Part shown: positions 15,001 to 21,500 of the stretch, piece by piece
Numbering within the stretch: position 1 is the stretch's first letter
Layout: every line of letters begins with the position of its first letter
Assembly (NCBI GenBank): GCA_016210495.1
Contig: JACQUC010000221.1
Location: 1 to 27,734 of the forward strand
Length of the DNA stretch: 27,734 nt
Reading direction: 5' to 3'
DNA from: Chloroflexota bacterium
GTDB lineage: Bacteria; Chloroflexota; FW602-bin22; JACPRP01
Position numbers and translations under genes: made by a program
Notes under the pieces: generated by a model
Told to the model about the DNA's origin: nothing
What the model saw: only the letters and a program-made list of their open reading frames with translations
Database searches by the model: none

Positions 15001-17816
15001 GTCTTGCCGCCGACCAGCAGGATCCTGGCCCACTGGTTGGTTATCGATGTGGTTGCCCACGGGAGATGGTTGCTGTCGTAGACCAGCATTCCCTGTGCGG
15101 TGTGGTTAGCAACCTGGCTGGAGTAGGCCACCACTGTGGCGCCGGCCTCCGATAGGGCCACGTTTCGGGTACCGCTCTGCGGATTGAAGAAGGCGGCCGG
15201 TGGGCTGCCGATGCCGATGCTCCGGCTGTAGCTGCGGGCGGCGCCGTCGTTGTCCGTGACCGTCAACACGGCGGTGAAGGTGCCTGGCGAGCCGTACGCG
15301 TGGGTGGGATTCTGGAGGGTGCTGCTACCTCCATCGCCAAACTGCCAGCTTCGGCCCACGATGCTGCCGTCGGCGTCGCTGGAGGTGTCGGTGAACTGCA
15401 CCGATTCGCCCACCCTGGGCTGTGCCGGCGAGTACGTGAACGCTGCCGTCGGTGGTAGCGTCACTTTGACGTTCTTGACGACCGAGCCGACGTTGTTCTG
15501 AGGGTCTCGCACCGTCAGCGTGACGGCGTAGGTTCCCGCCGAGGCGTAGGCGTAGCTCGGGTTCTGCACCGTGCTGGTGGTACCATCTCCCAGCTCCCAC
15601 GACCAGGATACAATGGCGCTGTCGAGGTCGGTAGAGGTGTCGGTGAACTGCACGGGCTCACCCAGCACGCCCACGGCCGGCATGTTGGTGAAGTTGGCCG
15701 TGGGAGGCGTGCCCGTGTCCAGCGTCGCCGCGTTGCAATCGTCGTCGATGCCGTTGCCGATGACCTCGCTCCGGCCGGGGTTCACGTTGGGGTTGCCGTC
15801 GTCGCAGTCCACATTGGCGGCCCAGCCGTCGCCGTCCGCGTCGGCCGCCAGCACACTCACCACCCACCAGACGTACGTGGAGCCGCCGAGACCGCTGCGG
15901 TCCGTCGCGACGGCCTCCAGGATGTGAACGCCGATGTCCCCTGACGAGGGGGAGTAAGTGTAGGACGGCGAAAGCGGCACCGCGTCGCCGGGGCCGACGC
16001 TTACCCCGTCTATGTAGAACAATATGTCGATCAGGTCACCCTCGGGATCCAACAGGAAAACTCTGAAGTTCAGAGAGGACCCAACGCGCACCACGGGGTC
16101 GCGGTCCGCCGGAACAAAGGAGCTGACTGTTGGCCGGCTGTTGACATTGGCCACGTCAATCGCGGCGTAGGACACGTCGGACCTGCCGGTGGCATCGGTT
16201 GCCTTTACTCCGATGGTGCCCGACATCTCCCGCGCGAACGCAAAGGACGGCGCGGCCCCGATGGCGTCGTCGAACTGGGCATCGCCGTCCAGGTCCCACG
16301 TAAACATCATCGCGTCGCCGTTGGGGTCGGTGGAGCCCGAGGCGCTAAGCCCAAGGGGAGTCCCTTCGTTTCCGCTGTATGGACCACCTGCGCGTGCGGC
16401 GGGGTGGGTTGCGAACGTATATGGGTCGGCTTGCAACTGGCTGATGATGGGATCCATATCGCCGGCGAGGGTCTGGTACTCGCCGATTGCCGCCTGGTTA
16501 GCGGCAATCAGGTCGTCGATTTGGCTGGCCAGACTCGCCTCCGAAAAGCCGGCGTAGCTCCGGGACGCCAGATCGGCCCTGATGGCATCCATCTGGGCCT
16601 GGGTGTAGCCCCGGTTGCGGAACTCTTGGACCTCGTCAACGTTGAAGCCAGAGGCGACGACGCGGGCACGGAAGGTCTCGATCTGAGCGGCGACACTATC
16701 GAAATCGGCAGGGTACGCTTGCAGCGCCGCGCGCAAAGCGGCAAGGTACCCGTTGGTGGAAGCCTTTCTAATGGCGATCAACTGGGCGTATTCCTTGATC
16801 CGGCGCGCGTGGATGAGCGCCCATTCGCCATCGCTCGCCGCGTCGGCGCCCTGGTAGCGCTCGATGGCCTTCACCAGCGCCGCCACCAGCACGCCCTCGT
16901 TGTCGGCGGCGTTGCCCAGGTTCACTCCCGCGACCTCGATGGGGTCGAAGCCTTTGGGCGTCGCCTGGTTCCTGGCGGCCAGCTCTGGCAGCACCTGGAA
17001 ATTGGGATCTGGGGGGTCGGCGGCCAGGCCGCGATAGTGGCTCGCCTGGTTGAGCACGTTGATCAGTGCCACTTTCTTCGGGTCGACGCCGGTGGCCTGC
17101 TGGACGATCTGGCCGGTGAGCCAGATGACGGCCTCGCTGGGACTCATCATCGCCCCGACCACCTCCATCACCTCGTGGGCCTGAAAGAGAACCCAGAGGC
17201 CACCGTGCATCCGCTCCCAGTTCACGTACTCCTGAGCGGCCCTGTTCTTGGCGGCCACGATGGAAGCGCTGGGCAGAACCGGCACGTTGGCGGGGATGTT
17301 GACCCGGAAGGCGACCTGGCTACCGAAGCCGAGGATGTAGTCCTGACCGGGGTCAAAGTAGCCGTCCTGGCAGTTGTCGATCACCACGTCGTATGCGCCG
17401 GGGCCGATGCTGCCCGCAGGCTTGGTGTAGCCCAGGACCTCATCGAGGTAGAGACCACCCCAGCCACCCACCACCGTGTTCGGTGCTCCCGAAACGTCGG
17501 TGAGGCGGATCCTGGTGGAGCCGGAGACCTGCCCGTCCTGCACCACGTAGATGTTTGCCCAGGCGAACATGCCGTCGTTGAGCCCACCCGCTCCACATGT
17601 AGCGGTCCAGGTGATGTCTCCCCAGATCATTATGGTCGCGTTGGGACCAAACACCTCGTAGGTGGTGCTGTTTACGGGGTCGCCGAACAAGACCGAGTCG
17701 GCAAACGCCGGCTTCGGATACAGCGACCCGAAAGGCAGCGCGCTCAGCAACAGCACCGCGACCATCGCGACAAGAAGAACCCGCACCAGGCGCTTTGGTG
17801 AACCACCCGCAAACAT
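9006..17816 (-). CDS. Giant exported multidomain PKD/Ig protein with CxxCH heme motif and alpha/alpha-toroid domain
   Basis: The gene encodes 2936 aa. ATG 17816 follows a GGGGGG ribosome site at 8 bases. A signal peptide ends near AFA|DS (Ala39). Rough order: beta-rich domain 40-160; helical region 160-470; PKD-like 472-560; Ig-like 561-657; MopE-type Ca/metal motif 657-698; PKD 704-785 and 787-866; a PKD split by a discoidin-like domain (869-1100); two more PKD domains to 1275; Ig-like 1278-1371; OmpL47-like 1373-1465; heme c motif CLGCH at 1494-1498; prenyltransferase/squalene-cyclase-like toroid 1550-1785; NEW3-like 1790-1915; PKD near 2026; two cadherin-like/He_PIG domains 2131-2320; five GWNN repeats 2325-2740; C-terminal domain. 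No sortase signal or terminal membrane helix is seen, so it is probably secreted or non-covalently held at the surface. Binding and adhesion are likely roles; the heme-toroid part may have another function. Confidence 0.9.
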   Translation of the reverse strand: MFAGGSPKRLVRVLLVAMVAVLLLSALPFGSLYPKPAFADSVLFGDPVNSTTYEVFGPNATIMIWGDITWTATCGAGGLNDGMFAWANIYVVQDGQVSGSTRIRLTDVSGAPNTVVGGWGGLYLDEVLGYTKPAGSIGPGAYDVVIDNCQDGYFDPGQDYILGFGSQVAFRVNIPANVPVLPSASIVAAKNRAAQEYVNWERMHGGLWVLFQAHEVMEVVGAMMSPSEAVIWLTGQIVQQATGVDPKKVALINVLNQASHYRGLAADPPDPNFQVLPELAARNQATPKGFDPIEVAGVNLGNAADNEGVLVAALVKAIERYQGADAASDGEWALIHARRIKEYAQLIAIRKASTNGYLAALRAALQAYPADFDSVAAQIETFRARVVASGFNVDEVQEFRNRGYTQAQMDAIRADLASRSYAGFSEASLASQIDDLIAANQAAIGEYQTLAGDMDPIISQLQADPYTFATHPAARAGGPYSGNEGTPLGLSASGSTDPNGDAMMFTWDLDGDAQFDDAIGAAPSFAFAREMSGTIGVKATDATGRSDVSYAAIDVANVNSRPTVSSFVPADRDPVVRVGSSLNFRVFLLDPEGDLIDILFYIDGVSVGPGDAVPLSPSYTYSPSSGDIGVHILEAVATDRSGLGGSTYVWWVVSVLAADADGDGWAANVDCDDGNPNVNPGRSEVIGNGIDDDCNAATLDTGTPPTANFTNMPAVGVLGEPVQFTDTSTDLDSAIVSWSWELGDGTTSTVQNPSYAYASAGTYAVTLTVRDPQNNVGSVVKNVKVTLPPTAAFTYSPAQPRVGESVQFTDTSSDADGSIVGRSWQFGDGGSSTLQNPTHAYGSPGTFTAVLTVTDNDGAARSYSRSIGIGSPPAAFFNPQSGTRNVALSEAGATVVAYSSQVANHTAQGMLVYDSNHLPWATTSITNQWARILLVGGKTYLIDRIRVMPRADGWFDQRVKDFKIAVSTTTSDDSAFTTVFTGTAAYNGNLQEFVLSRPVFAKYVRYSPLSNYGNPTNISTTQLKVMTGQEGGQTVAFQDLSTDADGDITSYLWDFGDGATSTERNPVHTFPGPGTYTVSQTVFDSGGHSNTFTLTQRVLTVPTGSISYTPAMPNEGQSASFTLASSDPDGGAVIKRILDWGDGSAAVTNPSSPISHVFPDNKTYSVTLDLVDDQEQTGRITQTVNTANLPPTVNAGPDKTQEWGPFVRLGSSVGDPGAADVATLATRLEWGDGIVENLVGGQGYRDHTYMVPGVYSPTLTTTDKDGASASDQARVTINKRSTSLTYQGPAVLRVGEAITLKAKLNNLYGTMSGKTVLFTVGSQVFTTTTDSAGNVAVNNIFGAGVYPIALQFDGDTYYNASTGSGTITIYDDWTAPITSFSLAGSQLADGWFTTNVTVTLVVTDGPTGSGVQTTQYSLNGGINWTNYTGPFVMSTAGSNILWARSTDRAGNQEAYKETFVKIDKTPLIDRIPSGQGGLDWLTIGVHKWTTNNNCLGCHVQGVSLYGMGVSASTGYIVNQSTISGTEYLVDFIARSQGPSGSIGRYPNGSGSDSNINTLDAFVGMGLAAYDRFLSTARSQVLVKLANWVRGRQQSNGRWIIDHTEPPVDQGDTMVTGSFIQVLAQARQRVDLATAALYQAAIDKAVTWIRGQTPSTNQDKTYAIIGLKAAGLSNDDPKVASVRDDLFNSQIADASWRERSGLPAGSAFATGQALYALCQAGVTLEDPRVRAGINWLIHSQQSHNPDGLVNKYFENGPWIEGVRYVNTDAVRPSKFLATIWPVVALGCYGELGLQISADPTRQVIEASYPQSQTVTYTVTITNSGQVTDTYSLAVSGGMPGWTASLDKSSITLNAQQAGTATLTVVAPPNLPESLPVYFAVVATSQSAGNISALASVTTVTNPPPPTSGHATQTTLVAGNGVSAVVSDTIRLAARVTDTVSSVAVVGPGKGTVTFFVAGVAVGSDTDADGNGIFEINWRPSWQWNLLGTQDYRAIYFGVDLPNPAADLMSSFAAGSLTLSRPQNNPPVANAGGPYTTKVGLGVTLDGSASTDPDLPFGDTLSYSWDINNDGTYDLSGASTTLSWAQIQSFGLVYPANPQTGLPTNVIALRVSDFQGLSSVVNTTLTITQGNTAPSLDPIGPQIVNEETLLSFTARATDPDVPANRLTFSLDPGAPAGAAINPDTGVFNWTPTEVQGPGTYGATIRVSDDGTPSMFDARSFNITVNEVNRPPVLAPIPSLVVDEQTPLTFVATASDPDVPANRLTYSVEGGAPAGASIDASTGVFNWTPSTLQIGVHTVSVRVTDDGSPSLADVKAVSITVLDKTPPRTTAVPSPGPNANGWNNTDVALALSAVDNIPGSGVKEISYSLAGAQTGGGVVPGNSASVTLSAEGIITVTYFARDNAGNQEAAKTIVIRIDKTPPQIVSTRTPGANANGWNNTPVEVRFDASDNLSDVDRIPVEIVSLTLQGANQSATATFADLAGNTASATVANISIDWTPPSVESSRTPGPNAAGWNNSPVTVVFSGTDSLSGLDTVPVEIVSLSVEGANQSVSRTFRDKAGNSATGSISGINIDLTPPTIAFGAQTPAPNATGWNNTDVSIPYAASDNLSGVASTNPGTSPVVLTAEGASATASVVVSDRAGNSSTYVTPAARIDKTPPTIVGSRTPGPNSLGWNNTNVTVSFVVSDALSGIASSTPDTVVTAEGQNQSVTGTATDKAGNSATATVGGISIDKTNPEIVIASPTAGPYLTSDTITIVFAVSDLLSGLYTTAATLDGAPVSNGQVVPLAAMAGSHTLTVLARDRAGNELTRSVTFGVRIGSTVDCDPNTLNLGSRSDRNAVTCYVEFPNVYDVNLVNVSTVRLTVLGTAIPAQLAPTSVGDYDLDGIRDRMVKFDRQLVISALGTTTGNITFTVSGQLTDGRWFVGSDVTRVIAQGQAKP
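9799..10880 (-). repeat. Tandem GWNN repeats inside the giant gene
   Basis: Five copies of a bacterial Ig/OmpL47-like module, each beginning with a PGPN..GWNN motif and containing DNLSG and an ATD..AGN end, are encoded in tandem. The shared GTTGTTCCA landmark lies near 9799, 10039, 10276, 10510 and 10795, giving periods of 240, 237, 234 and 285 bp. All periods are multiples of three, so copy-number change would keep the frame. Confidence 0.8.
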
Positions 17817-17840
17817 AGCCTTGGCCCCCCTTCACTTCCG

Positions 17841-17862
17841 GCGAGCGCTAGCTCGCGCTCGC
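17841..17862 (-). other. Strong hairpin in the 5' leader of the giant gene
   Basis: Arms GCGAGCGC (17841-17848) and GCGCTCGC (17855-17862) pair perfectly over 8 GC-rich bp around a 6-base loop. The hairpin ends 24 bases before the start codon and just upstream of the GGGGGG ribosome site (17825-17830). In the mRNA it could affect ribosome access or transcript stability. Confidence 0.55.
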
Positions 17863-17926
17863 TGCCTTGTGGACAGAGCAGTCACCTACTCTCAAGCCCG
17901 CTTACGAATGATGGTCGAGACTCCAT

Positions 17927-17942
17927 CGTGCTATCTAGCACG
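17927..17942. promoter_or_regulatory. Palindrome upstream of the giant gene, candidate operator
   Basis: CGTGCTA (17927-17933) and TAGCACG (17936-17942) form a 16-bp dyad with a 2-base centre. It lies between the GTCAC array and the leader hairpin, where the promoter should be. A weak minus-strand -10-like TAGATA overlaps it, so a factor binding here could block or aid initiation. No ligand or protein is assigned. Confidence 0.4.
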
Positions 17943-17997
17943 CCCAAGGCAGTCGTCACGATTGTAAGAGATGAGCGAGGCCGAGCACACGTACCGG

Positions 17998-18058
17998 TTG
18001 TCACTATCTTGTCACGATTTTCGAGGGCTAGGACCGTGACTTGGATGTGACTAGTCAC
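17998..18058 (-). promoter_or_regulatory. GTCAC/GTGAC half-site array, copy A (upstream of the giant gene)
   Basis: Half-sites lie at 18000-18004 (GTCAC), 18011-18015 (GTCAC), 18036-18040 (GTGAC), 18047-18051 (GTGAC) and 18054-18058 (GTCAC). The first four form a symmetric arrangement centred at 18025.5, with 11-bp spacing inside each pair. The last two form the perfect palindrome GTGACTAGTCAC. A further TCGTCACGATT lies at 17953-17963. The same array with identical spacing occurs at 23921-23981. About 46 of 61 bases match, mismatches falling mostly between half-sites. It ends about 180 bases before the giant gene's ATG. Binding of a dimeric regulator is inferred. The rest of the 17817-18120 gap holds only this, the palindrome and the leader hairpin. 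Confidence 0.7.
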
Positions 18059-18120
18059 ACATGTGGCCTTTAACAGGCGGAGGAGTTACCCATCCCCATC
18101 AGGCACCGTAACCCTTCCCA

Positions 18121-18519
18121 TCACCAGGAGCTTGCGAAATCGCTAACGATGACGGGCAGGAACAGCCTCGAGCTGCCCGGCGTCGGCGTGGAGGTAGCGG
18201 TGGGCGTAGCCGTCGCCGCCGGTGCCGACACCTGCCGCGTCAAGGGGTTGCCGGCGCTGTCGTAGGCGTATGTCACTGACCTGTCGCCGTAGGTGGCGCC
18301 GGTGAGGCGGCCGGCGGCGTCGTAAGAGAAAACGATGATGCGGCCCTGAGCTGTAGCCTGCGGGGCCATCAAATAGCCCGGCACAGGCGTACCGGCCCTC
18401 GTTTCGCCCGCCCCCACGCTGCCGGCGACGTCCGTGAGGCCGGCGCCCAGCCCGAGTGCTGCCAGGATAATAGCGACTGCGAAGCTTAGCTCACGCCGTC
18501 TGGCCAAGAGGCCTGCCAC
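18121..18519 (-). CDS. Small exported YD-repeat protein with Chloroflexota-like FLPVI tail
   Basis: This 132-aa protein starts at GTG 18519, preceded by AGAGGAGGTG, and overlaps the end of the Rhs-type gene by 34 bases, suggesting translational coupling. Residues 10-30 form a hydrophobic signal or anchor. Two YD repeats follow (VFSYDAAGRLTGATYG and VTYAYDSAGNPLTRQ), then an Ala/Thr/Pro linker and the tail RLFLPVIVSDF. Thr/Pro-linker plus L-P-V/L-I tails are common on exported proteins of Chloroflexota, which is my main taxonomic clue. It resembles a minimal Rhs fragment without a core or toxin domain. It could be a decayed Rhs end or an accessory surface protein; the good ribosome site and clean frame favour a real gene. 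Confidence 0.7.
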   Translation of the reverse strand: MAGLLARRRELSFAVAIILAALGLGAGLTDVAGSVGAGETRAGTPVPGYLMAPQATAQGRIIVFSYDAAGRLTGATYGDRSVTYAYDSAGNPLTRQVSAPAATATPTATSTPTPGSSRLFLPVIVSDFASSW

Positions 18520-21500
18520 AGGGCACCTCCTCTTGTTGACATTGGTCGCCGTCGGACGCTGCCGAAGCCGTCGTCAGACTCGGCAGCCCGTGCCGTGGCC
18601 CGCAGTTTTGATCTTCTGCGCGGCCTACGGGCCCTACGTGGCAGCTTGGTCAAGGTTGGCGAACGGCCGACGAAATCTGCCCAACTATCAGTTGAGCCAA
18701 AGCCGCTCGCTCCCCAACCAGGACTCCAAGCACGGCCGTTGAAGTCCCCCTGAATGCCCGATGCCGGATCAACAACCTGGCCAAAGCCGCTCGCCCCCCA
18801 GCCAGGACTCCAAGCACGGCCGTTGAAGTCCCCCTGAATACCCGATGCCGGATCAACAACCTGGCCAAAGCCGCTCGCTCCCCAGCCAGGACTCCAAGCA
18901 CGGCCGTTAAAGTTCCCCTGAATGCCCGATGCCCAATTACCAGTTGGGCCCAAGTTGCTCGTTCCCAAATCGGGCCTGCCGCTAAAGATAGGTGCCCAAC
19001 CCGTGGGGTCCATATACCCCACAGGATCGTTGGCGGCATATGGGTAGGGGTTTATCTGTAAGGGATCGGCGGTCTGGGGCCACACAGGATCGCGGCTGAG
19101 AAACCGCCCGGTGGCCGCGTCGTAGTAGCGTGCCCGCATCTGATAGAGCGCGCCGCTGGACCCTTCCTGGCGAACGCCCCACTGCCCGACGAAGGTGAAT
19201 GGCTGGGGGTTGCTCCCCTGGCGGGCCAGGAGTCGCCCGTAAGGATCGTAGGCATACAAGTCGGACACGCTACCGCTTGCGTCCGTCAGCGCCAGCGTCG
19301 ATCCCGTGCGATCGAAGTGGTAGTAGTAGACCCGGTTCCCATTGGCGGCGTCGATCGTGTACAGCAGCCGGCCGCCCGGCGTCCAGACGTAGTAGCGCAG
19401 GAACTGGTCCGTGGCCTCGTTCTTCTCCGCCATTATCGGGCGCAACCCGACGGCGGCGCTGTAGTAGTAGCGAACTGTGCTGCCGCTCTCGGTGCGGGTG
19501 ATCACGTCGCCCAGTCCGTTGTAGCCCAGCGATGCGCCGCCGGCGCCCACCAGCCGCGAAGCGCCATCCCAGGTGTACGTGCGGCCCGGCGAGGCGGTCA
19601 TCCGCCCTCGCTGGTCGTAGGCGTACCCGGCGCTGGACACCTGCGAGGCCGCGTCGAAGGTCAACCCCTGGCTGTCGCTGGCCAGCGCCGCGGCAGGGTC
19701 CTGAGGCGCCGTCATCGTCACCTGGGTCACCTGACCCGCCGCGTCCAGGGTGTACTGCAGGTCGACGATGCTGCCATCCTGGATGCGCGTCAGCCGGGAG
19801 GCGCCGTCCCAGGTGAGTGAGGTGTTGACGCCGTTGGTGCGCGTGATATTGGTCAACCGGAAGGCGGCGTCGTAGCCGAGCTGCACCTGCGCGCCCGCGC
19901 CACTCAGATTGTCCGTCACGCCCGCCAGCAGGCCCGTGGCGGCGTCGTAGCTGTAGGTCACCGTGAAGGTGCTGTTGGCGTAGCCCACGGTCTTCAGGCG
20001 GCCGGCTGCGTCGTAGGTGGCACCGAAGCTCACGCCCGGGTTCTCCGTGTTGACCACCTTGCCCTCGCCGTCGCGGGTAAGCTGAACGCCGGTGGCCGAG
20101 GTCAGCCGATTCAAAGAGTCGTATGCGTACTGGATGTCGGTCGCGCCCGAGTACAGATCGCGGGTCAGATTGCCGGCGGCGTCGTAAGTGCGGTTCAGTA
20201 CCGCGCTATCAGGAAAGCTGGTTCGCGCGTGGCGCCCGAGGGCGTCGTAGGCGTGTTGCCACGTGCGCCCCAGCGGATCGGTGGTCGACTGCAGCCGGCC
20301 CATAGGAGTGTAGCCGAAGGACCAAATGCGGCCGCCAAGGTCGGCCATCTGGCTGAGCGTTCCGAGCGCCGTGCGCGTGTAGACGCCCGAGCCTGCGATG
20401 GGCAATCCGGCGGACCGGAGGAGGCCGCTCTGGTCGTAGGTGAAATTCCGGGCTCGGCCCAGTGGATCGGTAACCGAGCTGACGCGGGACAGCGCATCGC
20501 GCGCGAAAGCAGTCGTCTGGTTCAACGGATTTGTCACCTGGCTGACGAACCCCAGCGCGTCGTGCTGGTAGGCAACGGTGCTGTTCAGCGGTGTTGTGGT
20601 CTCGACCACCAGCCCCTCGGCATTGTAGACGGAGCGCCACGTGCGCCCGCCGATGGTCACCTGGTTGACCCAGTCGCGCGGGTCGTAGCCCCACTGGGCG
20701 GACACTCCCATCGCGTCCGTAAGTGATTGAACCCGGCCGAGCGAGTCGTAGGCAATGTTGGACGTGTTCCCCAGGCGGTCCGTGACCTGGACCGGGCGGT
20801 CGAGGGCGTCGTACGTGTATGTGATGAAGTTGCCTGCGGGGTTGGTGACCCTCGTCAGGTTCCCATTGGCATCGTAGGCGAACGTGGTGACGTTCCCCCG
20901 CTCGTCGGTGACGGAGGTGACGCGGTCGTTGAGGTCGTACGCGATGTCGACCGTGCTGCCGTCGGGGCGGGTGATGCGCGTCAAACGCTTGTACGCGTCG
21001 TAAGCGAAGGTTGTGGTGCCCGTGTCCGAGTCGGTGCGGGACGCCAGAGTGGCGTCGGTGACGTTGTACGTATAGGTGATGATGCCACCGGCCGGGTTGG
21101 CCGCCGTCAATACCTGGCCCCTGGCGTCGTAAGTGTTGGTCCAGGTCTGGCCAGCCTGGTCCACACGGGTCAGCACGTTCCCCCTCGCATCGTAGGTGAA
21201 GCGCTCGTCGGTGCCGTCGGGATAGTCCACGCGACCGAGCGCGTGGAAGGTGAACGTGACCGATTCCGTCGGGGAGATGGGGTTGGTGAAGGTTTGCGAC
21301 TGGGCGGTGTAGGTGTTGGTCAGGGAATAACCGCGGGCGTTGGTTATGCTCGCTATCTTGCCCGACTCCGCGTGGTAGCTGATAGCGGTGGTGCTACCGG
21401 TGCGATCGGTGACGGATGTGATCTGCTCGGCGGCGTTCTTGCCGTAGCTGGCGGCGTTCCCCAAAGTATCCGTCATTCTCCTCGGCAGGCCGTAGAAGCT

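Noticed and set aside
16404..17801. 465-codon plus-strand open frame
   Set aside because: Antisense shadow of the N-terminal part of the giant gene, with no ribosome site or domain.
18696..18929. Tandem repeat considered as a CRISPR array
   Set aside because: Units are contiguous 84-bp coding copies with no unique spacers.
18650..19039. 129-codon minus-strand frame with repeated RAFRGTSTAVLGVL units
   Set aside because: It is the 84-bp tandem repeat read in the wrong frame; the repeat length keeps all frames open.
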